A DNA stretch of 64,000 nt from Pollutiaquabacter aromativorans (GTDB lineage Bacteria; Bacteroidota; Bacteroidia; AKYH767-A; 2013-40CM-41-45): positions 2,480,001-2,544,000 of the forward strand of contig CP185379.1 in NCBI GenBank assembly GCA_049177215.1, given 5' to 3'. Positions 53,385-61,414 of this stretch are shown here, piece after piece (positions within the stretch are counted from its first letter, which is position 1; each line of letters starts with the position of its first letter). The position numbers were made by a program, and so were the translations under genes. The notes under the pieces were generated by a model. The model made no database searches, was not told the DNA's origin, and saw only the letters and a program-made list of their open reading frames with translations.

Positions 53385-56170
53385 GCCGCCAACACTTCAT
53401 TCAGTTCAACAATAATGTTCTCCGTCTCTGCCCCGAAGAGCTGCCACATTTTGCCCCGGCCACCGAGGGCGTCGAAGGGGGTGTAGTCGAGGTCGTCGGC
53501 ATCCAGGTGGATGCTGCCGGCGATGTGGTCCTTGATCATGCGCAGCCAGTGCATGTGTTCGTCGGTGAACTTCATGCCGGCCCCGGCCTGGCGTTTCCAG
53601 ACCCAGTCGGCGAAGTTCTTGTCCACGGTCTTGTCGTAGCTGGTCAGCGTCTGGTCGATCCCGGCCACGCGGCGGATGAGCGAGACGAGGGCTACGAGTT
53701 CGTTCTTCGGGGAACCTTCGGCTTGCTCCAACTCGGCGTAGGCCTTCCATACTTTCATCGGGGCCAGGAGCGGTCGTTCCAGCAGGATCCGTTCGCTGAG
53801 CTCCCGGATCATCTGGTAGGTGAGCTCGCGCCGCCGGTAGGGCTGGCTGTAAAAGATCTGCAGGGCTGTGATCTCGTTCTTGTGCTCCTCGATCCAGACC
53901 TTGAAATGATTCACCAGCTCTTCCGCATGGGACTTCTGGTCTTTCACCCAACCGCTTTTGGTCACCGAGTCGAGGTTGATCACGTCGATGATCTGGTCGT
54001 ATTTCCGCCGCACATCCACGATGTATTCGCGCAGGTCGGGGTTGTGAAAACATTGCACCGATTCTTCCAACAGCTTTTGCTCCCGCTTTTTGATCTCTTT
54101 GTCGATCGCGATCGGCGCCTGTCCTTTCATCTCCTTGTTCACCGCCACGCGAATGTCATCCCGGACATCCGGGTCGTGGGCGGTCAACAACATCCGCACC
54201 ACCTGTTGGATGCTCTTACCTTCCGCTTTTTGCACGAACTGTTCTTTTTCGTGCTCGTTGATCTGCTTGTCCAGCCGCAGCAGGCGGTTGGCCAGGGTGG
54301 TCATCATCTCTTCGGAGCGGTCGCCCACGGCAATACGCTCAAGTACTTCTTTCAACGACATGCCCGGCGCTTTTTCGAGCGGCCGGCTGTCGGTCTTCTG
54401 CGACTGCTCAACCCCGATAGCGTCGATGATCACGAAATGATCCTTGGAAAAGCGGGCGTTGGGCGTACCGGTTTTACGCAGTTCTTCCACGGAACAGGTG
54501 CGGGTGCCCCGGCCTTTCATCTGCTCGTAATAGCTGCGGCTTTTCACGTCGCGCATGAAAAGGAGCACTTCGAGGGGGCGGATGTCGGTGCCGGTGGCGA
54601 TCATGTCCACGGTGACGGCAATACGCGGGTAATAGCTGTTCCGGAAACTGTTGAGGATGGTCTTGGGGTCCTCCTTACTCTGGTAGGTGATCTTTTTGCA
54701 GAAATCATTGCCTTCGTTGAACTCCTCCCGCACGATGTTGATGATGTCGTCGGCGTGGCTGTCGGTCTTGGCAAAGATCAGCGTCTTGGGTACTTCGAAC
54801 TGGCCTTCCGCATCGAACCGATCGGGGAACATGTGCTTGAGTTGTTCCTTCACCTCGCGGATGATGGTCCGGATCGTGCTCGGGTTCACAATGTCCTTGT
54901 CGAGTTGCTTGCCGCTGTATTCCACATCCTCGTCCACCGTCTCCCAGAACTTCTTGCGCGTGAGCCGCTCCCGCTTGTCCACCCGTTCACCCATCTGGAT
55001 GGCTGCGCCATGCTTCGTGATGTGGGTTTCGATGGTATATACATTGTACGGGACCAGCACGCCGTCGATCACGGCCTTCTCGTAGCCGTAATCGGACACC
55101 ACGTTCTGATTGAAATAGCCGAAGGTGCGGTTGTCGGGCGTAGCGGTCAGTCCCACCTGCAGGGCGTCGAAATAATCGAGCACCTGCTTCCACAGGTTGT
55201 AAATGCTGCGGTGGCATTCGTCGATGATGATGAAATCGAAGAACTCCACCGGCAGTTTCGGGTTGTACACCACCTGGTGTTGCTCGCCGTTATTGGAAAA
55301 CTCGTTGGGGTTATCCTGTTCCGCGCTTTCGTCCAGTTCCGTACCCCGCAGGATGCTGTACAGGCGCTGGATCGTGCAGATGTACACCTGGCTGTCGGGC
55401 GGGATGTAGGAACTCGTCAGGCGGGTCACCCCGTAGAGCTCGGGGAAGAGGCGGTTATCGTCCTGGGGCTGGTACTTGCGGAACTCGCCTTCGGCCTGCT
55501 CGCCCAGGTTTTTCGTATCGACGAGGAACAGGACACGGTCAGCCTTGGCATGTTTGAGCAGCCGGTACACCGAGGTGATGGCCGTAAAGGTCTTGCCGGA
55601 TCCGGTCGCCATTTGCACCAGAGCCTTGGGCTTAGCCAAGGCGAAGGACTTTTCCAGATTCGTGATCGCGTCAATCTGGCAATCGCGCAGTCCTTCGGTG
55701 ATCAGGGCAGGGATATCGTTGTGCAGGGCCTTTCGCAACGACTTGCCCTTGCGCATCCACTTTGCCAAAGTCTCCGGCCGGTGGAATGTGAACACCTCCC
55801 GGAAACGGGGCTTCGGGTCCCGGGCATCAGTAAAGCGGGTGAAATCTCCGGTACTCAGGTAAATGAACGGAAGCGGCTCATTATCAATATATTTAAGCTT
55901 GGATTTGGAGTATTCTTCCACCTGTTTCTCGTGGGAAGACAGCTTGCTCCCCTCCTCAATCCGCTTGGCTTCGATAATTCCAACCGGCTTCTGATCAGCA
56001 AAAAGTACATAATCAGCCGGACCCACATCCGTCTTGTATTCACGCACCGCCACCCCCATACCGGCAGCCAGGTTCATCCGCCTAAAATCCTGCACCAACC
56101 AACCGCTTTCTTCCAAAAGCTGATCGATCCGGTCGCGGGCGATTTGTTCGGGGTTTTGGTTGCGGGGCAT
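53381..56170 (-). CDS. hsdR: Type I restriction-modification system, endonuclease/translocase subunit
   Basis: HsdR pumps DNA and cuts it when the target is unmethylated. The 929-residue protein has an N-terminal nuclease domain with the PD-(D/E)XK pattern (GPADYVLFADQKPVGIIEAKR, Asp52, Glu67-x-Lys69), a superfamily 2 helicase with Walker A MATGSGKT (187-194) and DECH box (317-320), LTATPDNRTFGYF, and motif VI QMKGRGTRTC. The long helical C-terminal region binds the modification enzyme. The start at 56170 (MPRNQNPEQIARD) is chosen; a longer frame to 56203 adds only 11 residues. The 187-base gap upstream has no clear feature apart from low GC content. Confidence 0.95.
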   Translation of the reverse strand: MPRNQNPEQIARDRIDQLLEESGWLVQDFRRMNLAAGMGVAVREYKTDVGPADYVLFADQKPVGIIEAKRIEEGSKLSSHEKQVEEYSKSKLKYIDNEPLPFIYLSTGDFTRFTDARDPKPRFREVFTFHRPETLAKWMRKGKSLRKALHNDIPALITEGLRDCQIDAITNLEKSFALAKPKALVQMATGSGKTFTAITSVYRLLKHAKADRVLFLVDTKNLGEQAEGEFRKYQPQDDNRLFPELYGVTRLTSSYIPPDSQVYICTIQRLYSILRGTELDESAEQDNPNEFSNNGEQHQVVYNPKLPVEFFDFIIIDECHRSIYNLWKQVLDYFDALQVGLTATPDNRTFGYFNQNVVSDYGYEKAVIDGVLVPYNVYTIETHITKHGAAIQMGERVDKRERLTRKKFWETVDEDVEYSGKQLDKDIVNPSTIRTIIREVKEQLKHMFPDRFDAEGQFEVPKTLIFAKTDSHADDIINIVREEFNEGNDFCKKITYQSKEDPKTILNSFRNSYYPRIAVTVDMIATGTDIRPLEVLLFMRDVKSRSYYEQMKGRGTRTCSVEELRKTGTPNARFSKDHFVIIDAIGVEQSQKTDSRPLEKAPGMSLKEVLERIAVGDRSEEMMTTLANRLLRLDKQINEHEKEQFVQKAEGKSIQQVVRMLLTAHDPDVRDDIRVAVNKEMKGQAPIAIDKEIKKREQKLLEESVQCFHNPDLREYIVDVRRKYDQIIDVINLDSVTKSGWVKDQKSHAEELVNHFKVWIEEHKNEITALQIFYSQPYRRRELTYQMIRELSERILLERPLLAPMKVWKAYAELEQAEGSPKNELVALVSLIRRVAGIDQTLTSYDKTVDKNFADWVWKRQAGAGMKFTDEHMHWLRMIKDHIAGSIHLDADDLDYTPFDALGGRGKMWQLFGAETENIIVELNEVLAA

Positions 56171-56357
56171 GGGGTAAAACAAAGCTAAAAAGAGTCTTCT
56201 CAAATAATCAAAACTTACTTATTGGCCCTACTAAACCCATTAGTCGTGGGCCACAACAACGGAATGTCACAAGACCACTAATTTCTGGTGTCGCAGATGT
56301 CTAATTCAAACATAGTAAAATTCATCTCCATCAACAAAATAGTTGAGGATCACAAAA

Positions 56358-57308
56358 CTATACAAAAGCTCGCGCAGCTTTCAACTCTTTAAACTTTAGT
56401 GCACTATTTCTCTTTTCATCAATCCAAATCTTTTCATTGTTGGAGTAACTGAAAATGTAGAGTGACGGATTAGTGAGAGCTTTCGATACAACACAAAGTC
56501 GATAGTTATTATCCTTTCTCTTTAACTGGGAATACTCATTATGCGTAAGCTGAACACTTATAACGTCTCCGGAAAGCCCTTTAACCTCCAACATCAATCT
56601 TGACCTACCCCTTGTAGCCTCTAAGTCCCATCCAACTTTTTCTTCCTCTACAGAAGATATCTTATACCCTAATCTCTGGTAATATTCGCATATTTTACTG
56701 ATTGCAATTTTCTCGACTTTTCTCCTTTTCAAACTGTCCACCTGGAATGATGCACCAACACCTCTAGCCCTAACTTTCGGTAATTTCCCCTTGTTGATAT
56801 AATCTAAGACTTTTGAAACATATTTTTTGTTATTGAAAGCATACCAAATATTTCGCTGCCCAAAACCACCTTTGCCTCTGGGGACTTCAAATATCCGTTC
56901 ATCTTCCGTCAACAAAGTCGCCTTCTTCTGAGGGCACACTACTGAAAAAAGAATTTTTGATTTACGAAATGCACGAGGCTGATTCTGCATAGATCGATAA
57001 AGCGTGGCATTCTTATACCAGCCGATTATCACATTGCCACCTGTAGGTCTTGTCGCAGTCCAAACAACTGTAACGCCTTCAATAAAATCATCAGAACTGT
57101 CTGCTCCAAGTCTGTCAATATTGATATCTCCTTGTGCTGCGACGTAGCCAAACACTTGACCTTTAAGTGGCGAGAAGTTAAATATTTCGTGCCCCCATTT
57201 ATTCTTTTTTATGTAGGCACCTCCCCCAATAGCGGTGTCGTTGCGCAATCCAGTATAGCTGCGCATCCAGGCAACGTTGAAAAAAATAATTTTTTTACCA
57301 GTACTCAT
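56358..57308 (-). CDS. DUF3883 domain protein with unknown N-terminal domain
   Basis: The C-terminal part of this 316-residue protein (about 200-300) is a DUF3883 domain with GWDLEATRGRSRLMLEVKGL, the D-x-E-x(n)-E-x-K pattern of a PD-(D/E)XK-like nuclease fold, and ISVQLTHNEYSQL. The N-terminal 160 residues (FFNVAWMRSYTGLRNDTAIG; FNFSPLKGQVFGYVAAQG) contain a GGGAYI and a YVAAQGDINIDRLGA block that I cannot assign; similar N-termini occur in restriction-associated proteins. It may be a modification-dependent nuclease. It is AT-rich, and 240 bases without features (57309-57548) separate it from the toxin-antitoxin pair. Confidence 0.75.
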   Translation of the reverse strand: MSTGKKIIFFNVAWMRSYTGLRNDTAIGGGAYIKKNKWGHEIFNFSPLKGQVFGYVAAQGDINIDRLGADSSDDFIEGVTVVWTATRPTGGNVIIGWYKNATLYRSMQNQPRAFRKSKILFSVVCPQKKATLLTEDERIFEVPRGKGGFGQRNIWYAFNNKKYVSKVLDYINKGKLPKVRARGVGASFQVDSLKRRKVEKIAISKICEYYQRLGYKISSVEEEKVGWDLEATRGRSRLMLEVKGLSGDVISVQLTHNEYSQLKRKDNNYRLCVVSKALTNPSLYIFSYSNNEKIWIDEKRNSALKFKELKAARAFV

Positions 57309-57548
57309 CGGTAGTTAGATCTGCATGCTGAAGATAGTACATATTCTTAATTGCTGATATTTCGCCACGATTTTAATATCTCGCCTTCACATTCTTTACG
57401 GCATTCACCAAATATTTTCGATGTCGACTTCGATCCACCATTGAATTGAAAGCAACAAAGCACGCCCTCGATAATCCAGATGACGAATCCCAAATTTACA
57501 GGAAGATTTTTCGTCCAAAATAAAACCCAACTACACCTTTAAAACTAC

Positions 57549-58043
57549 TCACGAATCCGCCTTCTGCAACACTACCTTTTGATAGTCATACTTCCGGTAC
57601 TTCCTGATCTTCTCCTTCTCGCCGGCCAGGTCGAGCAGTTCATTCTTGACCTGGAGGTAATACCAGAGCTCCGGCGGTGTATGCAGGAAGTGGCTCAGCT
57701 TCATGACCAGGTCGCTGTTCAGCTTGCGTTCGCCGGTGAAATACTTGTAGAGGTTGGAATCCTGCATTTCAAAGATGTCCGCCAGCTCCCGTTGGCTGAT
57801 CGACAGGGCCTTCAGGTACAACTTCACGAAATCGAGCACGCTCATTCTTCGCTCGTGTGCATCCCGCTCGATATAGTCTTCCATCTGATAGCGGATCGCG
57901 AGTAATTCATTCCGGAGTTTCCGCTCCCTGGACTGTTTCGCGGATTCGGTCAGGATATGTTCCCGAAGCTTTGACACTTTACCGGTTTCCCGGATGCGGT
58001 TAGCATCCGTTTCTTTGGTTTTCGTCTTTCTTGCAGTCTTCAT
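57549..58043 (-). CDS. XRE-family HTH protein, probable antitoxin
   Basis: The 164-residue protein has a basic, helical N-terminal region and an XRE helix-turn-helix at about 80-130 (SISQRELADIFEMQDSNLYK, YFTGERKLNSDLVMKLSHFL). It is the second gene of a pair, 45 bases downstream of the GNAT-like gene. Order, size and the operators upstream of the pair fit a toxin-antitoxin module with the antitoxin second, as in higBA. It is likely the repressor that binds the palindromes at 58634-58665. Confidence 0.65.
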   Translation of the reverse strand: MKTARKTKTKETDANRIRETGKVSKLREHILTESAKQSRERKLRNELLAIRYQMEDYIERDAHERRMSVLDFVKLYLKALSISQRELADIFEMQDSNLYKYFTGERKLNSDLVMKLSHFLHTPPELWYYLQVKNELLDLAGEKEKIRKYRKYDYQKVVLQKADS

Positions 58044-58088
58044 CGTTCGAGTATGGGTCTTTGGTTGTATCAGGCTATCCGATCGCGA

Positions 58089-58598
58089 TCACCGCAGGTA
58101 CCGGTCTATCAACGCCTCTCCGTCTTCCGGGCTGATCACCAGGGTGGTCGTGCCGGCCAATCGCTTCGCTTTGTATTGGGTACAATAGTGTGCCATTAAT
58201 CGGATCTCCTCTTTCTTGTCGGGCTCCTGCACATCGAAGGCCAGCCATCCCTTATAAGGCCCCTCGCCCAGGATAAAACTCAAGCGGCAGGCAAACGCGA
58301 TCAGGCATCCGGCAACCCGGTCGTATCGTTTGCCTTTGCCCCGGTTATGCGGCGCAAGCTCGATGAACGCCATGTAGGGCTCGGTCTCGTTCAGCATCTT
58401 GTAGATCAGGCTACCTTCGATCTCCGCCGGCGACGTGCAGGTCACCAGTACATAGGTCCGGGCAGCCTTCGCCTTCGCATGCTTCGGAAAGTTGAAGCGC
58501 CAACCTTCCTGAAGGGATGGCAGGCGTGTCCCCCTGCTGTTTTCCCGAATTTCTGCATCAACTTCCTTCCCTTCCTGATCCAGGAGCCTGACTCTCAT
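58089..58598 (-). CDS. GNAT-like protein, probable toxin or partner of the XRE protein
   Basis: The 169-residue protein includes ELAPHNRGKGKRYDRVAGCL, which resembles GNAT motif A (R/Q-x-x-G-x-G/A acetyl-CoA loop followed by a helix), and a beta-rich frame (FIELAPHN, GWLAFDVQEP, TTTLVISPEDGEALIDRYLR). Otherwise no family is recognised. GNAT toxins acetylate aminoacyl-tRNAs; whether this one does is unknown, and the motif match is weak. It is transcribed first, from a promoter region with paired palindromes, followed by the HTH gene. Confidence 0.5.
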   Translation of the reverse strand: MRVRLLDQEGKEVDAEIRENSRGTRLPSLQEGWRFNFPKHAKAKAARTYVLVTCTSPAEIEGSLIYKMLNETEPYMAFIELAPHNRGKGKRYDRVAGCLIAFACRLSFILGEGPYKGWLAFDVQEPDKKEEIRLMAHYCTQYKAKRLAGTTTLVISPEDGEALIDRYLR

Positions 58599-58633
58599 AC
58601 CTTAAAACTTGATATTGCCCATCCAACACGAAT

Positions 58634-58710
58634 ATACAAAATGTATAAGATTATACAAAATGTATCACGCCGGATTTTAGTACCATCTTGATTATAAATA
58701 CATTATAATC
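58634..58710. promoter_or_regulatory. Operator region with twin palindromes and a third inverted repeat
   Basis: ATACAAAATGTAT occurs twice (58634-58646 and 58653-58665), each an inverted repeat ATACA-N3-TGTAT, with centres 19 bases apart. A further inverted repeat GATTATAA/TTATAATC with a five-base spacer lies at 58690-58710. All are upstream of the GNAT-like gene on the minus strand, as expected for autoregulation by the HTH protein. The sites are AT-rich and would overlap the promoter. Confidence 0.75.
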
Positions 58711-58865
58711 ATCATGGCAGCCCGCTTTGCTTCTCAGCTACCACAGTATTGCCGAACCAGGTAGTTATCCGTTGCTTCCAACGTGCACAACGGTTTCGAT
58801 TATTCCCCATGGACCATCGCTCGCTGATTGGCAGTCAATTTCTCTACCTTAGTAAAAAACCCCTC

Positions 58866-60104
58866 ATGCGCAGCCTGCTCGCCTTCTCCGTTCTACTCCT
58901 CGCCTCCCTCCCCGCCTCCGCCCAGAGCGACACGCCCTGCAACGCTCCCCTGCTGCCGGTGGCGCGGGATACGTGCAGCTTTGTGACGGTGAACACGGCG
59001 GGGGCGCTGTATCAGTCGGACCCGGCCAACGGCGGGCTCGCGCCTTGCGCGTTTCCGGGATCGCCGGATGTGTGGTACGCGGTGATCGTGCCGCCCTCGG
59101 GCGCCATCAGCTTCACCACCCGCGAGGGCAGCATCACCGACGCGGGCATGGCCGTGTACGCCGGTCCCTGTACCGCGCCCGTCCTGCTCGAGTGCGACGA
59201 CGATGACGCCGCCGGCTTCATGGCCGTGGTCGATCGCAGCGACTTCCCGCCCGGCGATACACTCTTCATTCGTCTCTGGAAAGCTGCCGGCAGCGGCACG
59301 GGCACCTTTGAGCTTTGCGCGGTGGAGTCGCATGCCGACTGCCGCGTGGCCACGCCGATCTGCGAGACCACCCGCGTGGAAGGCAACGCCTACGGCCCCG
59401 GCTCCAACCAGGACGCCTTCGCCAACTTTTGCGATATCTCGGAGTTCCAGTCGCACTGGTTCACCTGGCGCTTCCTGAGCTCGGGTACGTTCTGGTTCAA
59501 GATCTTCCCCGACTCGGTGGCCACGGGCTTCTACCCCGACTACGACTGGCTGCTCTGGCAGGACAACGCCCCGGGCTTTTGCAGCGCGTTCAACAACAAC
59601 CTGCCGCCCATGGCCTGCAACGGCAGCAGCTCCACCGGACCCAGCGGCGAAACCGGCCTCGATACCAGCGGCACCTCGTTCTCCGTGCCGGCCGGACCGG
59701 GTAACCCCTTCTGCCCCATCCTCAACGTGAACGCCGGCGAGACCTACTACCTCCTGCTGAACAACTTCTCCACCAGCAGCACCGGCTTCACCCTCCGCCT
59801 CGGCGGCAGCGCCGTGACGGATTGCGACATCCTCACCTCCGTCGCCTCCGCGACTTCAACCACACGCAACAACCGCTTCGACTGCTACCCCGTGCCCGCG
59901 CGCGAGCGCGTGTACCTCCGCGCGCACGTACGCACCCAGGGCTACACCTACACCGTACTCGACCTCCTCGGCCGCACCATCCTCCCCACCCAAGCCCTCC
60001 AACCCGACACCTACCTCGACCGCGCCACCATCGGCAGCGGCACGTTCTTCGTCATCATCGGGAATGGGGAGTGGCGGGAGGTTGAGCGGGTGGTGGTGGA
60101 GTGA
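58866..60104 (+). CDS. Secreted protein with type IX secretion C-terminal sorting domain
   Basis: The 412-residue product has a signal peptide (MRSLLAFSVLLLASLPASAQ), an extracellular beta-rich region with several Cys residues (DTPCNAPLLPVARDTCSFVT; CDDDDAAGF; CDISEFQSHWFTWRF) resembling PPC/adhesion-type domains, and a C-terminal sorting domain of type A (FDCYPVPARERVYLRAHV, YTYTVLDLLGRTILPTQAL, GTFFVIIGNGEWREVERVVV). The type IX machine of Bacteroidota recognises this end, exports the protein and usually attaches it to the surface. The start at 58866 is set by the signal peptide; a -7-like TACCTTAG lies at 58845-58852. The stop codon is within the repeat GAGTGAGGGACGAG. Confidence 0.8.
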   Translation: MRSLLAFSVLLLASLPASAQSDTPCNAPLLPVARDTCSFVTVNTAGALYQSDPANGGLAPCAFPGSPDVWYAVIVPPSGAISFTTREGSITDAGMAVYAGPCTAPVLLECDDDDAAGFMAVVDRSDFPPGDTLFIRLWKAAGSGTGTFELCAVESHADCRVATPICETTRVEGNAYGPGSNQDAFANFCDISEFQSHWFTWRFLSSGTFWFKIFPDSVATGFYPDYDWLLWQDNAPGFCSAFNNNLPPMACNGSSSTGPSGETGLDTSGTSFSVPAGPGNPFCPILNVNAGETYYLLLNNFSTSSTGFTLRLGGSAVTDCDILTSVASATSTTRNNRFDCYPVPARERVYLRAHVRTQGYTYTVLDLLGRTILPTQALQPDTYLDRATIGSGTFFVIIGNGEWREVERVVVE

Positions 60105-60282
60105 GGGACGAGATAGAGTTGCGAGGAACGAGACCGAGACCGAGGAAGGAGGGACGAGGGACGAGGGACGAGGGACGAAGTAGAGTTGCGAGGAACGAGA
60201 CCGAGACCGAGGAAGGAGGGACGAGGGACGAGGGACGAGACCGAGGGTTAGATGCGAGGAGCGAGGAGCGAGGAGCGAGAAA
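60102..60282. repeat. Heptanucleotide arrays (GGGACGA and GCGAGGA types) with an internal duplication
   Basis: The T9SS gene's stop codon opens an array of GGGACGA units. A composite unit of about 66 bases (TAGAGTTGCGAGGAACGAGA, ACCGAGACCGAGGAAGG, then four GGGACGA units) occurs twice, at 60113-60179 and 60181-60240. GCGAGGA units follow at 60255-60281. Confidence 0.9.
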
Positions 60283-60317
60283 ATGGATGCGGTTTCGGCT
60301 CTGGCTGTTACCAAAAA

Positions 60318-60399
60318 CTATTCGCTAATCGCTATTCGCTATTCGCTACTTACTGTTCACTAAAAAAACTATTCGCTGTTCGCTATTCGCTATTCGCTA
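60318..60399. repeat. Heptanucleotide array (CTATTCG type)
   Basis: Units of ACTATTCGCT, CTATTCG and ACTGTTC form in two runs match the arrays at 30466-30526 and, inverted, at 27938-28012. It ends 21 bases before the promoter of the polyprenyl synthase gene. Confidence 0.9.
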
Positions 60400-60419
60400 A
60401 GAAGCAAACCGCCAATCCG

Positions 60420-60427
60420 TACCTTTG
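60420..60427 (+). promoter_or_regulatory. Promoter -7 element of the polyprenyl synthase gene
   Basis: TACCTTTG matches TAnnTTTG exactly and ends nine bases before the ATG at 60437, giving a very short leader. Confidence 0.5.
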
Positions 60428-60436
60428 CCGCCTGCT

Positions 60437-61414
60437 ATGTCCCAAAAACTGGACGAAATAAAGGCGCCGATCGCGCCGGTGATGGAGGAATTCGAACGGA
60501 AGTTCCGGGAGTCGATGAAGAGCCCGGTGCCGTTGCTCGACCGCATCACGCACTACATCGTCAAGCGCAAGGGCAAGCAGATGCGGCCGATGTTCGTGTT
60601 CCTCTCGGCCGGACTGCACGGGCCGGTGGGTGATACCAGCCACCGCGCCGCCACGCTCATCGAACTGCTGCACACGGCCACGCTCGTCCACGACGACGTG
60701 GTCGACGATTCCAACGAGCGCCGGGGCTTCTTCAGCCTGAACGCGCTGTGGAAGAACAAGATCGCGGTGCTGGTGGGCGACTACCTGCTGAGCAAGGGGC
60801 TGCTGTTGTCCATCGGCAACAAGGACTTCCGCCTGCTCGAGCTGGTCTCCGAGGCCGTGAAGGTCATGAGCGAGGGCGAGCTGCTGCAGATCGAAAAGGC
60901 CAGGCGGCTCGACATCACCGAGGACATCTACTACGAGATCATCCGCCGGAAGACGGCCTCCCTCATCGCCGCCTGCTGCGCCTGCGGGGCTTCCTCGGCC
61001 GGGGCGAGCGACGAGACCGTGCAGCAGATGCACCGCTTCGGCGAGCTGATCGGCATCGCCTTCCAGATCAAGGACGACCTGTTCGACTACGGCCCCGAAG
61101 GCGTCATCGGCAAACCGACCGGCATCGACATCAAGGAAAGCAAGATGACCCTGCCGCTGATCCACGCGCTGTCGAAGGCCTCACAGGCCGACAAGAAGCG
61201 GATCATCCACATCATCAAGAACCACAACACGGACAACAAGAAGGTACGCGAAGTCATCCGCTTCGTGGAAAGTTCCGGCGGTATCACCTACGCCACCGAA
61301 CGCATGTACCATTATCAGGAGGAAGCCTTCCGCCTGCTCGACACCTTTCCGGCCAACGCCTACCGCGATTCGCTCCGCAGCCTCGTTCGTTACACCACCG
61401 AACGCCCGCTCTGA
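60437..61414 (+). CDS. Polyprenyl (octaprenyl-type) diphosphate synthase
   Basis: This trans-prenyltransferase builds the side chain of menaquinone from isopentenyl diphosphate. The 325-residue protein has the first Asp-rich motif LLHTATLVHDDVVDDS (DDxxD), the second FQIKDDLFDYG (DDxxD-type), GKQMRPMFVFLSA and KMTLPLIHALSKA. It matches IspB/HepT-like enzymes in length. The start at 60437 follows the -7 element at 60420; an in-frame TTG lies inside it. Its stop overlaps the start of the next gene by one base. Confidence 0.9.
   Translation: MSQKLDEIKAPIAPVMEEFERKFRESMKSPVPLLDRITHYIVKRKGKQMRPMFVFLSAGLHGPVGDTSHRAATLIELLHTATLVHDDVVDDSNERRGFFSLNALWKNKIAVLVGDYLLSKGLLLSIGNKDFRLLELVSEAVKVMSEGELLQIEKARRLDITEDIYYEIIRRKTASLIAACCACGASSAGASDETVQQMHRFGELIGIAFQIKDDLFDYGPEGVIGKPTGIDIKESKMTLPLIHALSKASQADKKRIIHIIKNHNTDNKKVREVIRFVESSGGITYATERMYHYQEEAFRLLDTFPANAYRDSLRSLVRYTTERPL

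Noticed and set aside
53507..56188. An 893-codon open frame on the plus strand opposite hsdR
   Set aside because: It is the antisense shadow of hsdR. Its translation is low in similarity to anything, rich in His/Val/Gly patterns typical of reverse-frame translations in GC-rich DNA, and hsdR has complete motifs.
45918..58598. The island as an integrated conjugative element or prophage
   Set aside because: No integrase, relaxase, conjugation or phage structural gene and no flanking direct repeats were seen; the tRNA gene is 13 kb away.
60748..61413. A long in-frame N-terminal extension of the alpha/beta-hydrolase gene through the prenyl synthase gene
   Set aside because: The extension is out of frame with the prenyl synthase and reads as His/Arg/Gly-rich low-complexity sequence. 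The ATG at 61414 gives a proper membrane anchor and a one-base overlap.
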